DNA of 64,000 bases from Astropecten irregularis (taxonomy: Eukaryota; Echinodermata; Asteroidea; Paxillosida; Astropectinidae). A program made the position numbers and the translations under genes. Positions 8,678 to 20,600 of this stretch are shown here, piece by piece. Location: positions 20,443,217-20,507,216 of the forward strand of contig OZ020246.1 in assembly GCA_963971285.1 (NCBI GenBank), given 5' to 3'. The stretch's first letter is position 1; every line of letters begins with the position of its first letter. The notes beneath the pieces are model-generated. The model did no database searches. It was not told the origin of the DNA and worked only from the letters and a program-made list of their open reading frames with translations.

Positions 8678-11600
8678 GTACATGGAACAAGCTTGTTGCA
8701 TTACAAACCCGTATCAGACTCATATCATGTACTTTCTACTTCTTCAAATTGATTTTTTTTTTTATAAGAGGATGTTCAACACTAAACAAACCTCGCTTTA
8801 ATATTTGTTATCCTTAAATTACTTGACATGAGAAACAAATATTTATCTGACACTAAATACATAAAGAGAGTGTTTTTGGATGATTTTTCTCTCAACATGC
8901 TCAACCTGCAAGCTCCCCAAAATTCAGTTTCTCTGAATTTCGTCAATGGGGGCAGCAGACAAATCTGTGTGCTTTCATGACGTCAGATATGGGAGCCTTT
9001 TGTTCAAAATTAAAGGCTCCCATATCTGATGTCACAAAATCACTCAAATTTGTCTGCTGCCTCCATTGACGAAATTCAGAGAATCTGAATTTTGGGGAGA
9101 TTGCGGGCTGAGAGAAAAATCATCAAAACACACTCTTTTTCTGTGTTCAGTGTGAGATAAATGTTTTTTTCCTCATATCAAGTTATTTAAGGGTTATAGT
9201 TGTATCAAAAATAGCGAGATTTGTTGAGTGTTGAACATCCTCTTTACATATCTCTTTTAGGTTCATTATGCATTAAATTTGTTTATGTTAATTGTTCCTG
9301 CAATGAACCTTTACGGGCTGTCAATCAAACTGTGTGCATTTACCAATTGGAGGACGCGAAAGCTTAACAATGGTTTCTAACTGTCGTTGTCGTCCATCAC
9401 CTCGGTCACATATGGTAAGAAAGGTAATATCATACTTTGGTTTTTTTTAAAGAAATGCAGATTCATGGGCAAAAATATCAAGACAGATACAGTAACAGTC
9501 ATCTGTGAAAATTTCAGTCCCATACAGTGCCCACCTTTTGAGAAAACAGTGAAAAACAGCCACAGTATTTCTTTTCTCTTTTATTTTTGATCTTTTTAAA
9601 AGATCAAAAATCATTTGGGTCACTGGTTTTACTCTTTTCTGGATAAATACAGCATTTCAGGCAGAAAAATGTTAACGGTATGTTTCCACCCTGTATTAAA
9701 GTTATATGTAAATTTGTGAACATTTCTGTTTCGATATGCTACCAAAGTGTGTTACTACCTTTAAACATGTGGCCGGAATGGTCCATTGGCGATTGATTCG
9801 CTGTTGGAAATGGTGAATACATGGATAAAGAAATGGAAAATAAATGTTGAAAACTTAAAGACATTCATATCAGATATTTTTCTTCTAATGAATACAGATT
9901 ATTCCAGGATCGGAGAGGAGGCGTGTGGATTCATTAGTCTGGGTCAACAGGAGACTGTTCTCAGCCGGTCTGCAAGGAGATGTCACTGAGTACGACCTGG
10001 TGAAATGTGCCCCCAAGGTAAGCTCAAGAGATATCTTAGGCAATGAGTCGGACTTGAGGTAAGGGTTGCACATCAGACGATGCTGCCTCGTCTACCTATA
10101 TCCGTCTCTAACCCTAACCCTCCTGCACTACGTTGTTTACCACACATTACCACATGGCTTTTTCCTTGGTATGGTATCCTGAATACCACACTACGCCACA
10201 GTGCTGTTTATGTGGTGATGCATGGTTTATGATCCAGTCCCCGTGTGGAGACTGTGGTAATGTTGTGGTAAGCAGCTTGTGTCTTGTGTGGCAGGTGTAG
10301 AGTGTATAGCTAATCATGAAGAACCCATTGCCGCTATTTGAGGGAAGTCCTAAATCTCTGGTTGTGGCTGCAAATTACACATGCACATACGGCAGCCACG
10401 AGCCAGTGACTGTGTGTTATTTGGAGTCACAGTTCGAGATTTGTGACACAGCCTACCTCTTACTCTGTAGGAAGAAGGTCCGGCCATGCAGGATGTTGCA
10501 TTTAGTAGTCATTACCACATATTTCCACAATTGATGAATTCTGTTGCGTCCAACAGGCTTGAACCTTGTTGAAACATTGGACTAGTTCATCAGAAGCTAT
10601 AATAATTTTAATTATAATTCAGGCATACACACAAGGAGGGTACCACAACCCTTTACACTATTATTATCCCTGGTCATTGGGCCCATTAACATTCCTGAAA
10701 CAATCTCAGCTCCCTGGGGAGTATGGAGTATACAGCCCGCAGCTGCCTACAAGGGCTAATCAAACAAACAAAGCCATTTCTACCCTCACAGGTACCCATT
10801 TACACCTGGGTGAAGAGGAGCAATATGTGATAAAGCGTCTTGCCCAAGGTCGCAAGCACCATTAGCTTTTGGCTGGATTCAAACCCACAATCTGTAGATT
10901 GACCACAAGACTTCAACACGCCAGACCACTAGGCCACAGCATTCCAGTAGCTAGGCTACTGTGTAGGGCCAGGTCAAGCCCAGGCCCTTACCTGTTATGA
11001 GCTTTCAAATGTAAACGTATGAGTGGAAAATAAAGAGTTACAGTCAGGTGACTCTCAATCAGAATCAGAAAGTAATTTTCAGTTGCTCTGCTGTTGTTCT
11101 GTTTGCCATTGAACAAGGTTAATGCTCGGTATTTTAGCATCAAAAACCACAGGATGGTGGCAGCGAAACAAAAATATTGTCGTGCGCTCATTGCTTTTGG
11201 GATTCTATTTTTTGTTTCTTTGGACAGGTGACGGTGATGTACGGGAGTGCCCTCTGGTGTATGCAGCAAAATCACGCCGGAACTCATCTAGCTGTGAGTT
11301 TGTTGTTGAATTAGATTAAAATGTGCAAGGGAATTTCCAGATGCCAAAAAGAGCAAAAGCATTCTGAAACGATCTGTTATAGGACTGGGTCTTTCCATGA
11401 GGTTGGGACCAAGCAGTACCATGAAAACCACACTGTGGTGTAATGTGGTATTCAATCTGGACACCATACTTACCACAGGAAAAAACACGTGTGGTAAACT
11501 GTGGTTTACACTGCAGGGAGGGTTAGGGTTTATGAGTGCATATCTGCAGCTGCATCAATCTGCATTTTAAGGAGATCCATATCCCAGCAACACTATTGAG

Positions 11601-14600
11601 GACTCTATAAAGTGAATGCTAAAAGACTAACAGTTCAATTCCATGGATCTTGGGTAGACACCGTAACAAATTGTGGTCCTGTAAGGAGTACAAATGCAAA
11701 ATTGCAAAATGTTGGTTAGTACAAAAACCAAAACATTATTTGGTAAATTTTAACTTTAGGCAAAGAGGCAAATATCACAGAGTTTGCAACTAAGATCGGA
11801 CATTTCTGCAAATTATTTTGTTCAATTTCCATTTCTACAATTTAACTCTGATTGAATTGTTTCAATTTGACTGTTTTCTTTGGCAGACTGGTGCTGAAGA
11901 TGGCTGTGTCAGGCTGTTCAACGTAGAGGAGGAGGGCGTGACCTTTGACCGGTCGCTTGACCCCGAGGAAGGGCGTGTGATCACGTTGGCATGGCACAAG
12001 TCGGACGAGGTCATTGTCACTGGGTCGATCAACACCATCACGATATTGAACGTGTCCACTGGTAGGTGTAGGATGTATGTCTAATTCTGTATGTAAACCG
12101 TAATACCATATTCAAAGTGCTGTTACGCTGTAGTTGACGGTGTGCTGCAAATTTCACAAGCTCAGAAGAACTACCCAGGGTGGCCAACAAGGATATGAAG
12201 CAGGTTCCGCTAACCTTTTTAAGGTACAATACATGATTGGTAAAGGTCACAGGACTGCACTCATACTTTGTCTGATCAAACATGTACATGAAATATTAAA
12301 CCTGTGAAAATGTGAGCTCAATCGGACATCTGAGTCGCGAGAAACTAGCAAAAACCGGACTCGATTTTTCTTATAAAACATGAAAAATAGTTTACTTTAT
12401 GTTTGTTCCAAAAATCGTTCGGAAGAACGATCTTTGGAAAAGACACTAAATCTTGATTTGCTTGAAAAAACCAGCATCTGATGAACCAAGATTTCCCATG
12501 GTGACTGTTTGCACTGTTTACAAACTGTTGAGTCCATTTTCTGTTTCAAATTCAATATTTTTTTTTTTTGAGGCCTTGCAAATCCTATATGCTCCATTTA
12601 ACCCTTTATAAAGGCAGGTCAAATGGTCTGTTTACAACTACAGCTTGGCCCAAATTTCAGGTAGACAAGTTGGGGGAAATAATTGTATCTCGTAGAACAT
12701 GGTAATATTGTATTATCTATGCTATCCGCAGCTCAGATTTTACTGTAAGAAATCTGCTTTTGACATCACGTAAAGCCTGTCACCCTCATCCCAGCTAGTT
12801 CACTCAAGAGCGAATCTGAATATTGTGTATTAAGGTTGTGACAGCACCAAAATTTCATGATATTTCTATATTTTTCTATTGCGTATAGATATTCTTGATA
12901 TGACTTTCTTATTTTATTTTTTTTGGGTTCGAATTTTGGTTCAGTCACTTTTTCTTTGTTCACTTTTCAAGGACTTATCATATTAACCAGTCAGTTTCCC
13001 TTGTGGTTATTTGATGAAAAATATTGAATGGATTTTATTTATCAGAGATCTCCTTCCTTGCTGTCCATAGGTCATGCTGTACAGAGAATCAGCATGCCTA
13101 AAGTGGCGCTGCGTAGCATGCTGTCGCCACCAGACACCATCATCTGGCGTGTGGCCATCACCAGCAACTACACCATTATCAGCGGCGACTCCTCAGGGAA
13201 AACACAGTTCTGGAACGGCCGGACCGGCACGCTGCTTAAGGTACACACTGACCACTTAGTGAGAGTCTGTGGCATAATTAAACGGACAATGTACCATTGG
13301 TAGAGATAATGCTAGGAGTCCACTGGGCCGGCGCCAGTTGGTGCCACTTTGCGCCAAAGATTATGTGATTGGCGTGTAGTGGCGCAACTTGGCGCGCGCC
13401 ATTACATTAAAGTGGATTCCAATAGGCGGATTGTTTGCGCCATTTGGTGCCACTTGGTGGACACTTCGCGCTGGTTGCTCGATGCAAGTGGCGCGACGAA
13501 AATTTCAAACATTTTGAAATTTTCTTTCTGCCAAATTCAATTTTTGGCGCCGTTACGGGCCACCACGAGCCAGTTGGGAGGCAGTTTGAGCCACTGCACG
13601 ACACGAGGCACCTTATTGGTGACACTAGGCGCCACAGCAAATTGCATTGGCCCGAAGTGGCACCAACTGGCGCTGGCCCAGTGGACTCCTAGCATAAGAG
13701 GTCCAACCTGTACATTGTAAAACTCCTCAAAAAAGTTCTGCAACTCAAGTTTAAGGGATGATATCTTCTTTGTTACTAAGATATGAACAGTGAAACTGGT
13801 ATCATTGGAAAGCGTGATTATTCCTCTTTACAATGATGTGTCATTTGTCATGCTAACGTAATCATGGAATGTGCCGTCCTGATAAATAAGCAGCAATGTC
13901 TAAAATGAAATGTTGCAAAATTTGTCGTTTTCAGTAGTGAATTTCCAATCGTTTCGTGGAAGGAGTGAGTTTGACTAATGGTGTTGTTGCGCTGATGTGT
14001 GAAAGCACAGTCCAAACATGGTGCATTCTCATTTGCATTTTGCAACGTTTCACTTCTGACTTTGCCCTTTATTCAGGAGAAATGCTCATTCCAGGATTAC
14101 ATCCCTCAAACTTGAGTTGCAGAACTTTTTTTTTAGAGGGGTTTATAATTCACCAAGGGAAGTTTGAGTGTACTCGGCCATATGAGTCACAGGAGGATAG
14201 TGAAAGATTGAGGGTTTTTTCGTATAAATCCCAAAATCCAGTGGATCTTTCTGAAGATCCACTGGACAAGGTAACCCTCCTAGTGGCTGGGCAGGTATTG
14301 AGCAAGCAGTCTGACCCTACAATACCTTATACATACTCCCTGTTGCATAAGGTAACCCTCCTAGTGGCAGGCCAGTTATTGAGCAAGCAGTCTGACCCTA
14401 CTATACATTATACATACTACCTGTTGCATAAGGTAACCCTCCTAGTGGCAGGCCAGTTATTGAGCAAGCAGTCTGACCCTACAATACCTTACAGACTCCC
14501 TGCTGCATAAGGTAACCCTGCAAGTGGCAAGACAGCTTTTGAGCAAACAGTCGGACCCAACAACACCTCACAGACTCCCTGCTGCATGAGGTAACCCTCC

Positions 14601-17600
14601 TAGTGGCAGGGCAGTTTTTGAGTAAGCAGTCTGACTCTACAATACCTTACAGACTCCCTGCTGCATAAGATAACCCTCCTTGTGGCAGGACAGTTATTGA
14701 ACACTCCTTTTTTGACTGACTCCTTCCGTTTTTGCCTTTTGAAAATCCAGAGTTTTATGAGTCACAAAGCTGACGTCCTCACCCTGTGCGTGAGCGACAA
14801 CGAGCTGTCGGTCTGCACGGCCGGCGTGGAGCCAACCATCGCGCAGTTCAGTCTCGTGGATAAGGATGGCAGCGGAGAGGCCCTGACGTGGGTCCGATCA
14901 CGGAATCTCAGCGACAGGGTCCACAGTGTCAGTCACACTCATGACATCAAGGCATTGGTCTTTGCTGGAGATTATGTGGTGTCTGGTGGTAAGGCTTCTT
15001 GTTTTCAGCATAGACAGATTTTGTTTCCTCTTCTCTCAAATATTCAGTCTTTATTGGTCAGGGGCTAATTTCATACAGCTGTTAAGCACACAAAAAAATG
15101 CTTAGCACAAAATGTCTTGCTCAATAAAACAAACCACCATTAATAATTCCATTTGATTTTCATGGTCAGCGAACAACAGCCAAAGAACAATCACAAAGTG
15201 ATACACAACACTTGAAATTCGGTTGTTAATCCTGTTTTTATTAAAGTCATTGAAAAGTGAACAAAGAAAAATTGACTGGAGCGGGATTCGAACCGGCGAC
15301 CTCCTGAATACCGTACAAGTATTCAGGAGGTCCGTTCAGGAGGTCGCCGATTCTTTGTTCATTTTTCAATGACTTTAAATTCAGTCAGTTTCCCTTGTGG
15401 TTATTTGATGACCGTTTTTATTAAGATAAAAATTTCATGGTTAGTAATTTTTTGTGCTAAGCTGGGCCATGAAATTGGCCTCAGGTTTGATAGAATGGTA
15501 CAAAACTTGAGTCAAGAGATTTAGGACATATTGGGTAAAGAGGCTTCGTGAATCCCAGATCAGCCATCGCATGGACACCCGGATATGTCAATCATGGGAT
15601 CACGTGATTAGTACTACCCACTCACATCATGCCACGCCCACCTTCCATATTATTATTGTGTGGGGTGCTGTCGCCTAGTGGTCCGGTGTATTGTACTCAA
15701 GATCTTGTGGTCAATCTACAGATTGTGGGTTCGAATCCAGCCATGGGCTAGTGGTGCTTGCATCCTTGGGCAAGATGATTTGTCACATATATTGCTCCTC
15801 TCCACCCAGGAGTAAATGGGTACCAGCGAGGGTAGAGGAGTGCTTTGTATGTTTGATTAGCCTTTGTGTGCTTTATAGTAGCCAGGGCGTATATTCTTTA
15901 GGGATTTGAGATGGTTTCAGGAATGTAAATGTAGCCCAATAACCAGGGATAATAGTAATGTGTCCATACATACATCATTGATTGTGATATGCACTATATA
16001 AAAGCGGGTAAGGAATGAAGGACGATCAAAATCACTCGATGTCGTGTTGCTGCTAGCGATGTTTTGGCTGCTGGAACTGCTAGCCTTCATCAGGCAGTAG
16101 GTTGCTTGATGAAGGCTAGTAGTTCCAGCAGCCGAAAGGTCACTACCAGCAACACGACATTGTGTGACTGTGATCACCCAGTTTTCCTTATCTGTACCTA
16201 CGATGAATAATCCTTTCCTTTCTAAATATAAAAGCTGTTATTTGTTATTATCATCATTGAATCTTGGATTGATCATCGTGACTCTCTTTGGCAGGTTTGG
16301 ACACTAATCTACTGGTGAGCCCCACCGAGGTTGACACGACCCAGAAGTCTCAGAGACAACAGGTGCCTCCGGCCAGGAGACTGATCCCAGCTTTTCCTCA
16401 CGTGGGTATTCATCAAGAGCTAGATGTTATTCATTTGATTTTTATAGTTCTTTCATTTCCTGATGATGACTAGAGCAGGCTAGTCGAAACGTTGAGACCT
16501 AAACAAGAAGCGCTACGAAACTAGAAGTGCGAAAGTACAAACGATTCTTACATGGTGTTTCTGCAAACCGATCCACATACCAATTGTCACCATGCAAAGC
16601 CTCAAATCTTTCCCACATGATTTTTTTTTATTCATGCTATCAGCAGAATATGCTTGGAGTTAGAAGGGCATGATGTTTTAGATCCTAGCAGGATCTTTCT
16701 CAAAGGCTAGAAATTTCAGGTCATTAGTTTGTTTGATGAGCAGGTTGCAGTAGTTTACTTGTAGGATTTTTGATTGACGGTAGACTGTGTAGCAATATGG
16801 TAAAGCTATCTTCACCTCTGATGTATCCTCATGGTGGAATTTTCTGATTCCTTATCCTGATTGGCTAAAATATGGTCACATGGGCTAGTGCCCAAATTTT
16901 ACGTCCTCAAAACGTACCAACACAGGCATGTAATGTCACACATGTGTACTTGTGAAATTGATTGAATTAAATGACTCTCTACTGCAGGAACTTTGATTGT
17001 GGAAAGTTAAAGGCCAAATTTGTTTTAACCTCATAAAATTTCCTTCAACAATGAATGCTGGTAGTTTAAAATGGACCTTAAACCTATCCCTCTGCACCTA
17101 CCACAAAAAACAAGAGCTGCTTACCACATAATTATTACCATAGTCTCCAGAGGGAAAATGGATCACAAACAAAACCGTTTGAAAGTGAGTATTTGGGAGA
17201 CATCGGGAATTAGGGAGACATTTCGATGTCTCCGTAAAGCATCAGCTACCTTTTGAAGATATTTTTAATATCCATCTTTTAATATAAGACAGATAATGCT
17301 TTCAATATGAACATGTGTCAATTTCAAGTTCATTGGTTTGGAGGATTATAGAAATAGGTAAGTTAAGTTTTGTACATGATCCTATATGGGAATGTCAAGT
17401 ACCCATCCTCGGTTATTATTACTATTATTATGAAAATGTATGAAACATTTTTAAAGGGCGTGTGCAACGTTGGTAAAGGTGACAGAACAGCACTCACACT
17501 TTGTCTAATCCAGCATGTACATGAAATGATAAGCCTATGAAAATCTGATCTCAATCGGACATCTGAGTCTTAAGGAAATAGCGAAAACCCAACTACTAAA

Positions 17601-20600
17601 TGTTTTTTATAAAACATAAAGGTTTTTTTTATCTTGCCTAGATCAAAAATGTTTTTGTGTTTGGTTTTAATCTTTCTGGATAAATAATACCATCTCAGTT
17701 GTAAATATTTTAACCAAATGTTTCAGCATCATCTTCATACCCTGAAAGTCGTACATAAATCTGTGAACATTTCTGTTTTGGTTTGTTACCAATGTTTGTA
17801 CATGCCCTTTAAACCTCCATTGTTGGCTAAGATGTAGTATGTCAAGGATGTTTATTTGTTTTTATCATCTCGCCAACAGAGGTCTCTCGTCTGCTGTGCA
17901 CCGGATGCCGATGCCATTCTCCTACAATTCCCACTGCATATTGAGGTGTGGAAGCTGGGATCGACCCAAACCGTAGAAGGTATAACTGATTATCAGATTG
18001 CGCCTCTGAACAGACAATAATATCAAGATTTGGAAGGGCTGTCATTATTTGATCTCAGATCGACGAGTGGTCTTGAGAAACTATGCCCATTGTGTTGCAG
18101 CTGTATGCTAAAATGTTACTGCCATTGCAAGCACTGGTTACCGATCCTCGTAGCAAGTATAGTGTGGATATGGCCTATGACTGGTACTCTGTTCTTTTTT
18201 TTACTAGTATGGACATATCTGTGCCATTACTTTTCTATTTTTTCCGTCAGACTAGGAAGAGAGATCTTCGGGTATTTTCAAGACAAACAAAAGCAGACAG
18301 TTCATGGACAAATCTTTTTTATTGTTGGTTTCAAATTCTTGTTTCCTCTCAGTTTTTGAAGGCCTGACTGAAGTGTTATCAGTTTAAGTACCAATTTTAC
18401 GGAAAAGTCCTTTTAAAGGAAAAGTCCTTAAAGGATCTGGGGTCTATTTCACCAAATTCTTCCTAACTTACTATCAATCGTAGGACTTATCGATGCATTG
18501 AAGCCCTACGTGGGATAAGCCCGATACGATGGGTTATCCTTCGTAACTCGAGATACGATCGATCGTAGGGCTTCGTGAAATCCACCCCGGGAGATTTATA
18601 ACTTGAAGTTCCAGCCTGAAGGGTCTAGCTTTCTTTAGAGAGATTTTTTTTTATGGAAGAAGAGTTCTAAGAAAGGGCTTCGCAGTTTGACCCTTATGTT
18701 TTGTGGTCATTGATGGTGGATGTGGTCAGAAAGAGCTGGCTCGATGGAATCGGTCATAATGAGTTGGTCAGTTTAAGGTGCTCAGATTAAGACGGTCGTA
18801 TAAAATCGTTGCTGATGGTGGTCCGATTGAATTGGTTTGATGGATTGGACAGGATAGTGTTGGACATGAAGTCGGTCAGGTAGATACGGTCAGATGGAGT
18901 AAGTCCAATAATGATTCCTTCTAGCCATTTTGAGAGTACATCTCACTGATTAGAGTCTCTAGCTAGCTGTGCCCACCTTCAAATCTTGACTCAGGAATGA
19001 CAGAAGCAGGATCTAGGCTTTCCCGTTCGTTTTTCTTGTCATTCTCATCAGCTTAAAAACAGTGAGAATGCCGTAAATTGTCGTGAATCGCCTGTTGTTT
19101 ACCCTCACCTGTTTGTCTGCTTCTCTCTGCATCTCATTCAAACAGGTTCTGACGGAGACACGCTTCCCCTGGCCGACCAAGCCGTTAAACTGCTGGAGCT
19201 CAAGGCCAAGGTAATTAAAGCCGTAAATATCATTGTTTGACAAGTTTGGGTGTTATTTGGCGTTTTTTTTTTACTGTTTCTTCGTTCGTTTTTAAGACGC
19301 TGTTGTTTTCAGTGGGATCGTACCACCTGTTTTTAGGTGCTTGTAATTATGTGCTTGCCCGCCTTGCACCTGCGCAATCAAGGGACCAAGCTTGTCTCAG
19401 ATTCGACATTTATTTCGCTCGCAACAAAGACACAACGACTTTGAATTCATTGCAATATAACGTCGAAGACACCGACCTAGCTGCGTGTTTGCTGCCACCT
19501 AGAGTCTCGCATCATCGTCATCCATCTCTGAGTTTTGTTCGTCAGCGTCAGCTGTTTTTGTCTCTTGCTCGGAGAAAGCCGACATCCCAATCAGATTTCT
19601 CGCTTGATTGAAAAATAAAGCTGTGCGGTCCCTGTGCAGTCTTGTTGCTGTCTCTGACAGCGTCGCATTCCGTGCAATTTATCGCTGACGCCCCGCACTC
19701 TTCCAAGCGTGAAAAACCATCCAACGTTGACATGTCTGGCGCCATGTGCCTCATGAGTTTTGTCTGCTGGTGAACGCTAGCAGTTTGAACCTGCGTACTT
19801 AACACATTTGAAAGTTTTTCAGACTATGCTGCTAATAAGAAAAAAAATCCAATACAAATAAATTTTGTGTGCATGTTGCTGACCTGTGGTACGTGCCTAC
19901 ATTTGATGTGACATAGCTCTGTATCTGTAGTAATAAATTCAAGATACCATAAATGTACCAGTACCAGGTGCTATATAGAATCTTGTCCAAAAGTTGAGAA
20001 CCAAAAGACAAAACAAACGAACCCAAATCATTTGATGTCTTACAGTAGAAATGGTTCCAGCCAGTGATGTGTGTGCCCATGGACATCCGTTGGAGAAATT
20101 GTACAACCTGTATCACTTCTTAATTTAGTCTGGAGTTCCTGTTTGGAACCTCAGTTCTTGGTTCTTGGATTTGTGGGAGTCTGAACCGTGTCCATGTCAA
20201 GGTCTCCAAATTAAACAACTGTAACACTGTGTATTGGTTGGCGACCCCTCAACCCAACTCCACCTCTACCACCCTTGCCCCCACCCTACCAACCCAGGTT
20301 GTTTTCCACTTCACCCCACCCCTTGGTCCATCCAAGATTCTGTTCAATTTTCTCCGTTACCTTGGAAGCAACAGACCGCCCATTGGACAAGTTCAAGACC
20401 ATGTTTGTCTCAGATTCTTCTGATTTCGAGGCTGCGACAACAGCAAAAACGATCAGCCTAATTGCTGAGTCTGATCATCGGCACGTGAGCGGATGTCTGT
20501 CTGGGCCCGTGAGGTTGTGCCTCGTGCATAGGTTTTGTTGATGACGGCGGTGCCCGCTGTGGCTTCGCTGACACTGATGGATCGGGCACATGTTTCTGGA

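Noticed and set aside
9885-9911. Use of the TTCCAG acceptor at about 9908 for UTP4 exon 2
   Set aside because: It would put the exon out of phase and bring an early stop; the acceptor at 9897 keeps the conserved frame.
10105-11535. One transposon with TIRs at 10105 and 11535
   Set aside because: UTP4 exon 3 lies inside, so these are better read as two inverted copies of one repeat.
13956-14510. 184-codon ORF with repeated KVTLLVAGQ
   Set aside because: It spans a TIR element and the 81-bp tandem array in UTP4 intron 5.
15662-15740. tRNA gene-like A and B boxes
   Set aside because: Spacing and body match a dispersed SINE family, and no cloverleaf could be drawn.
16460-16490. Functional hammerhead ribozyme
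   Set aside because: An extra base between CTGATGA and stem II and no clear stem III/cleavage triplet; called hammerhead-like only.
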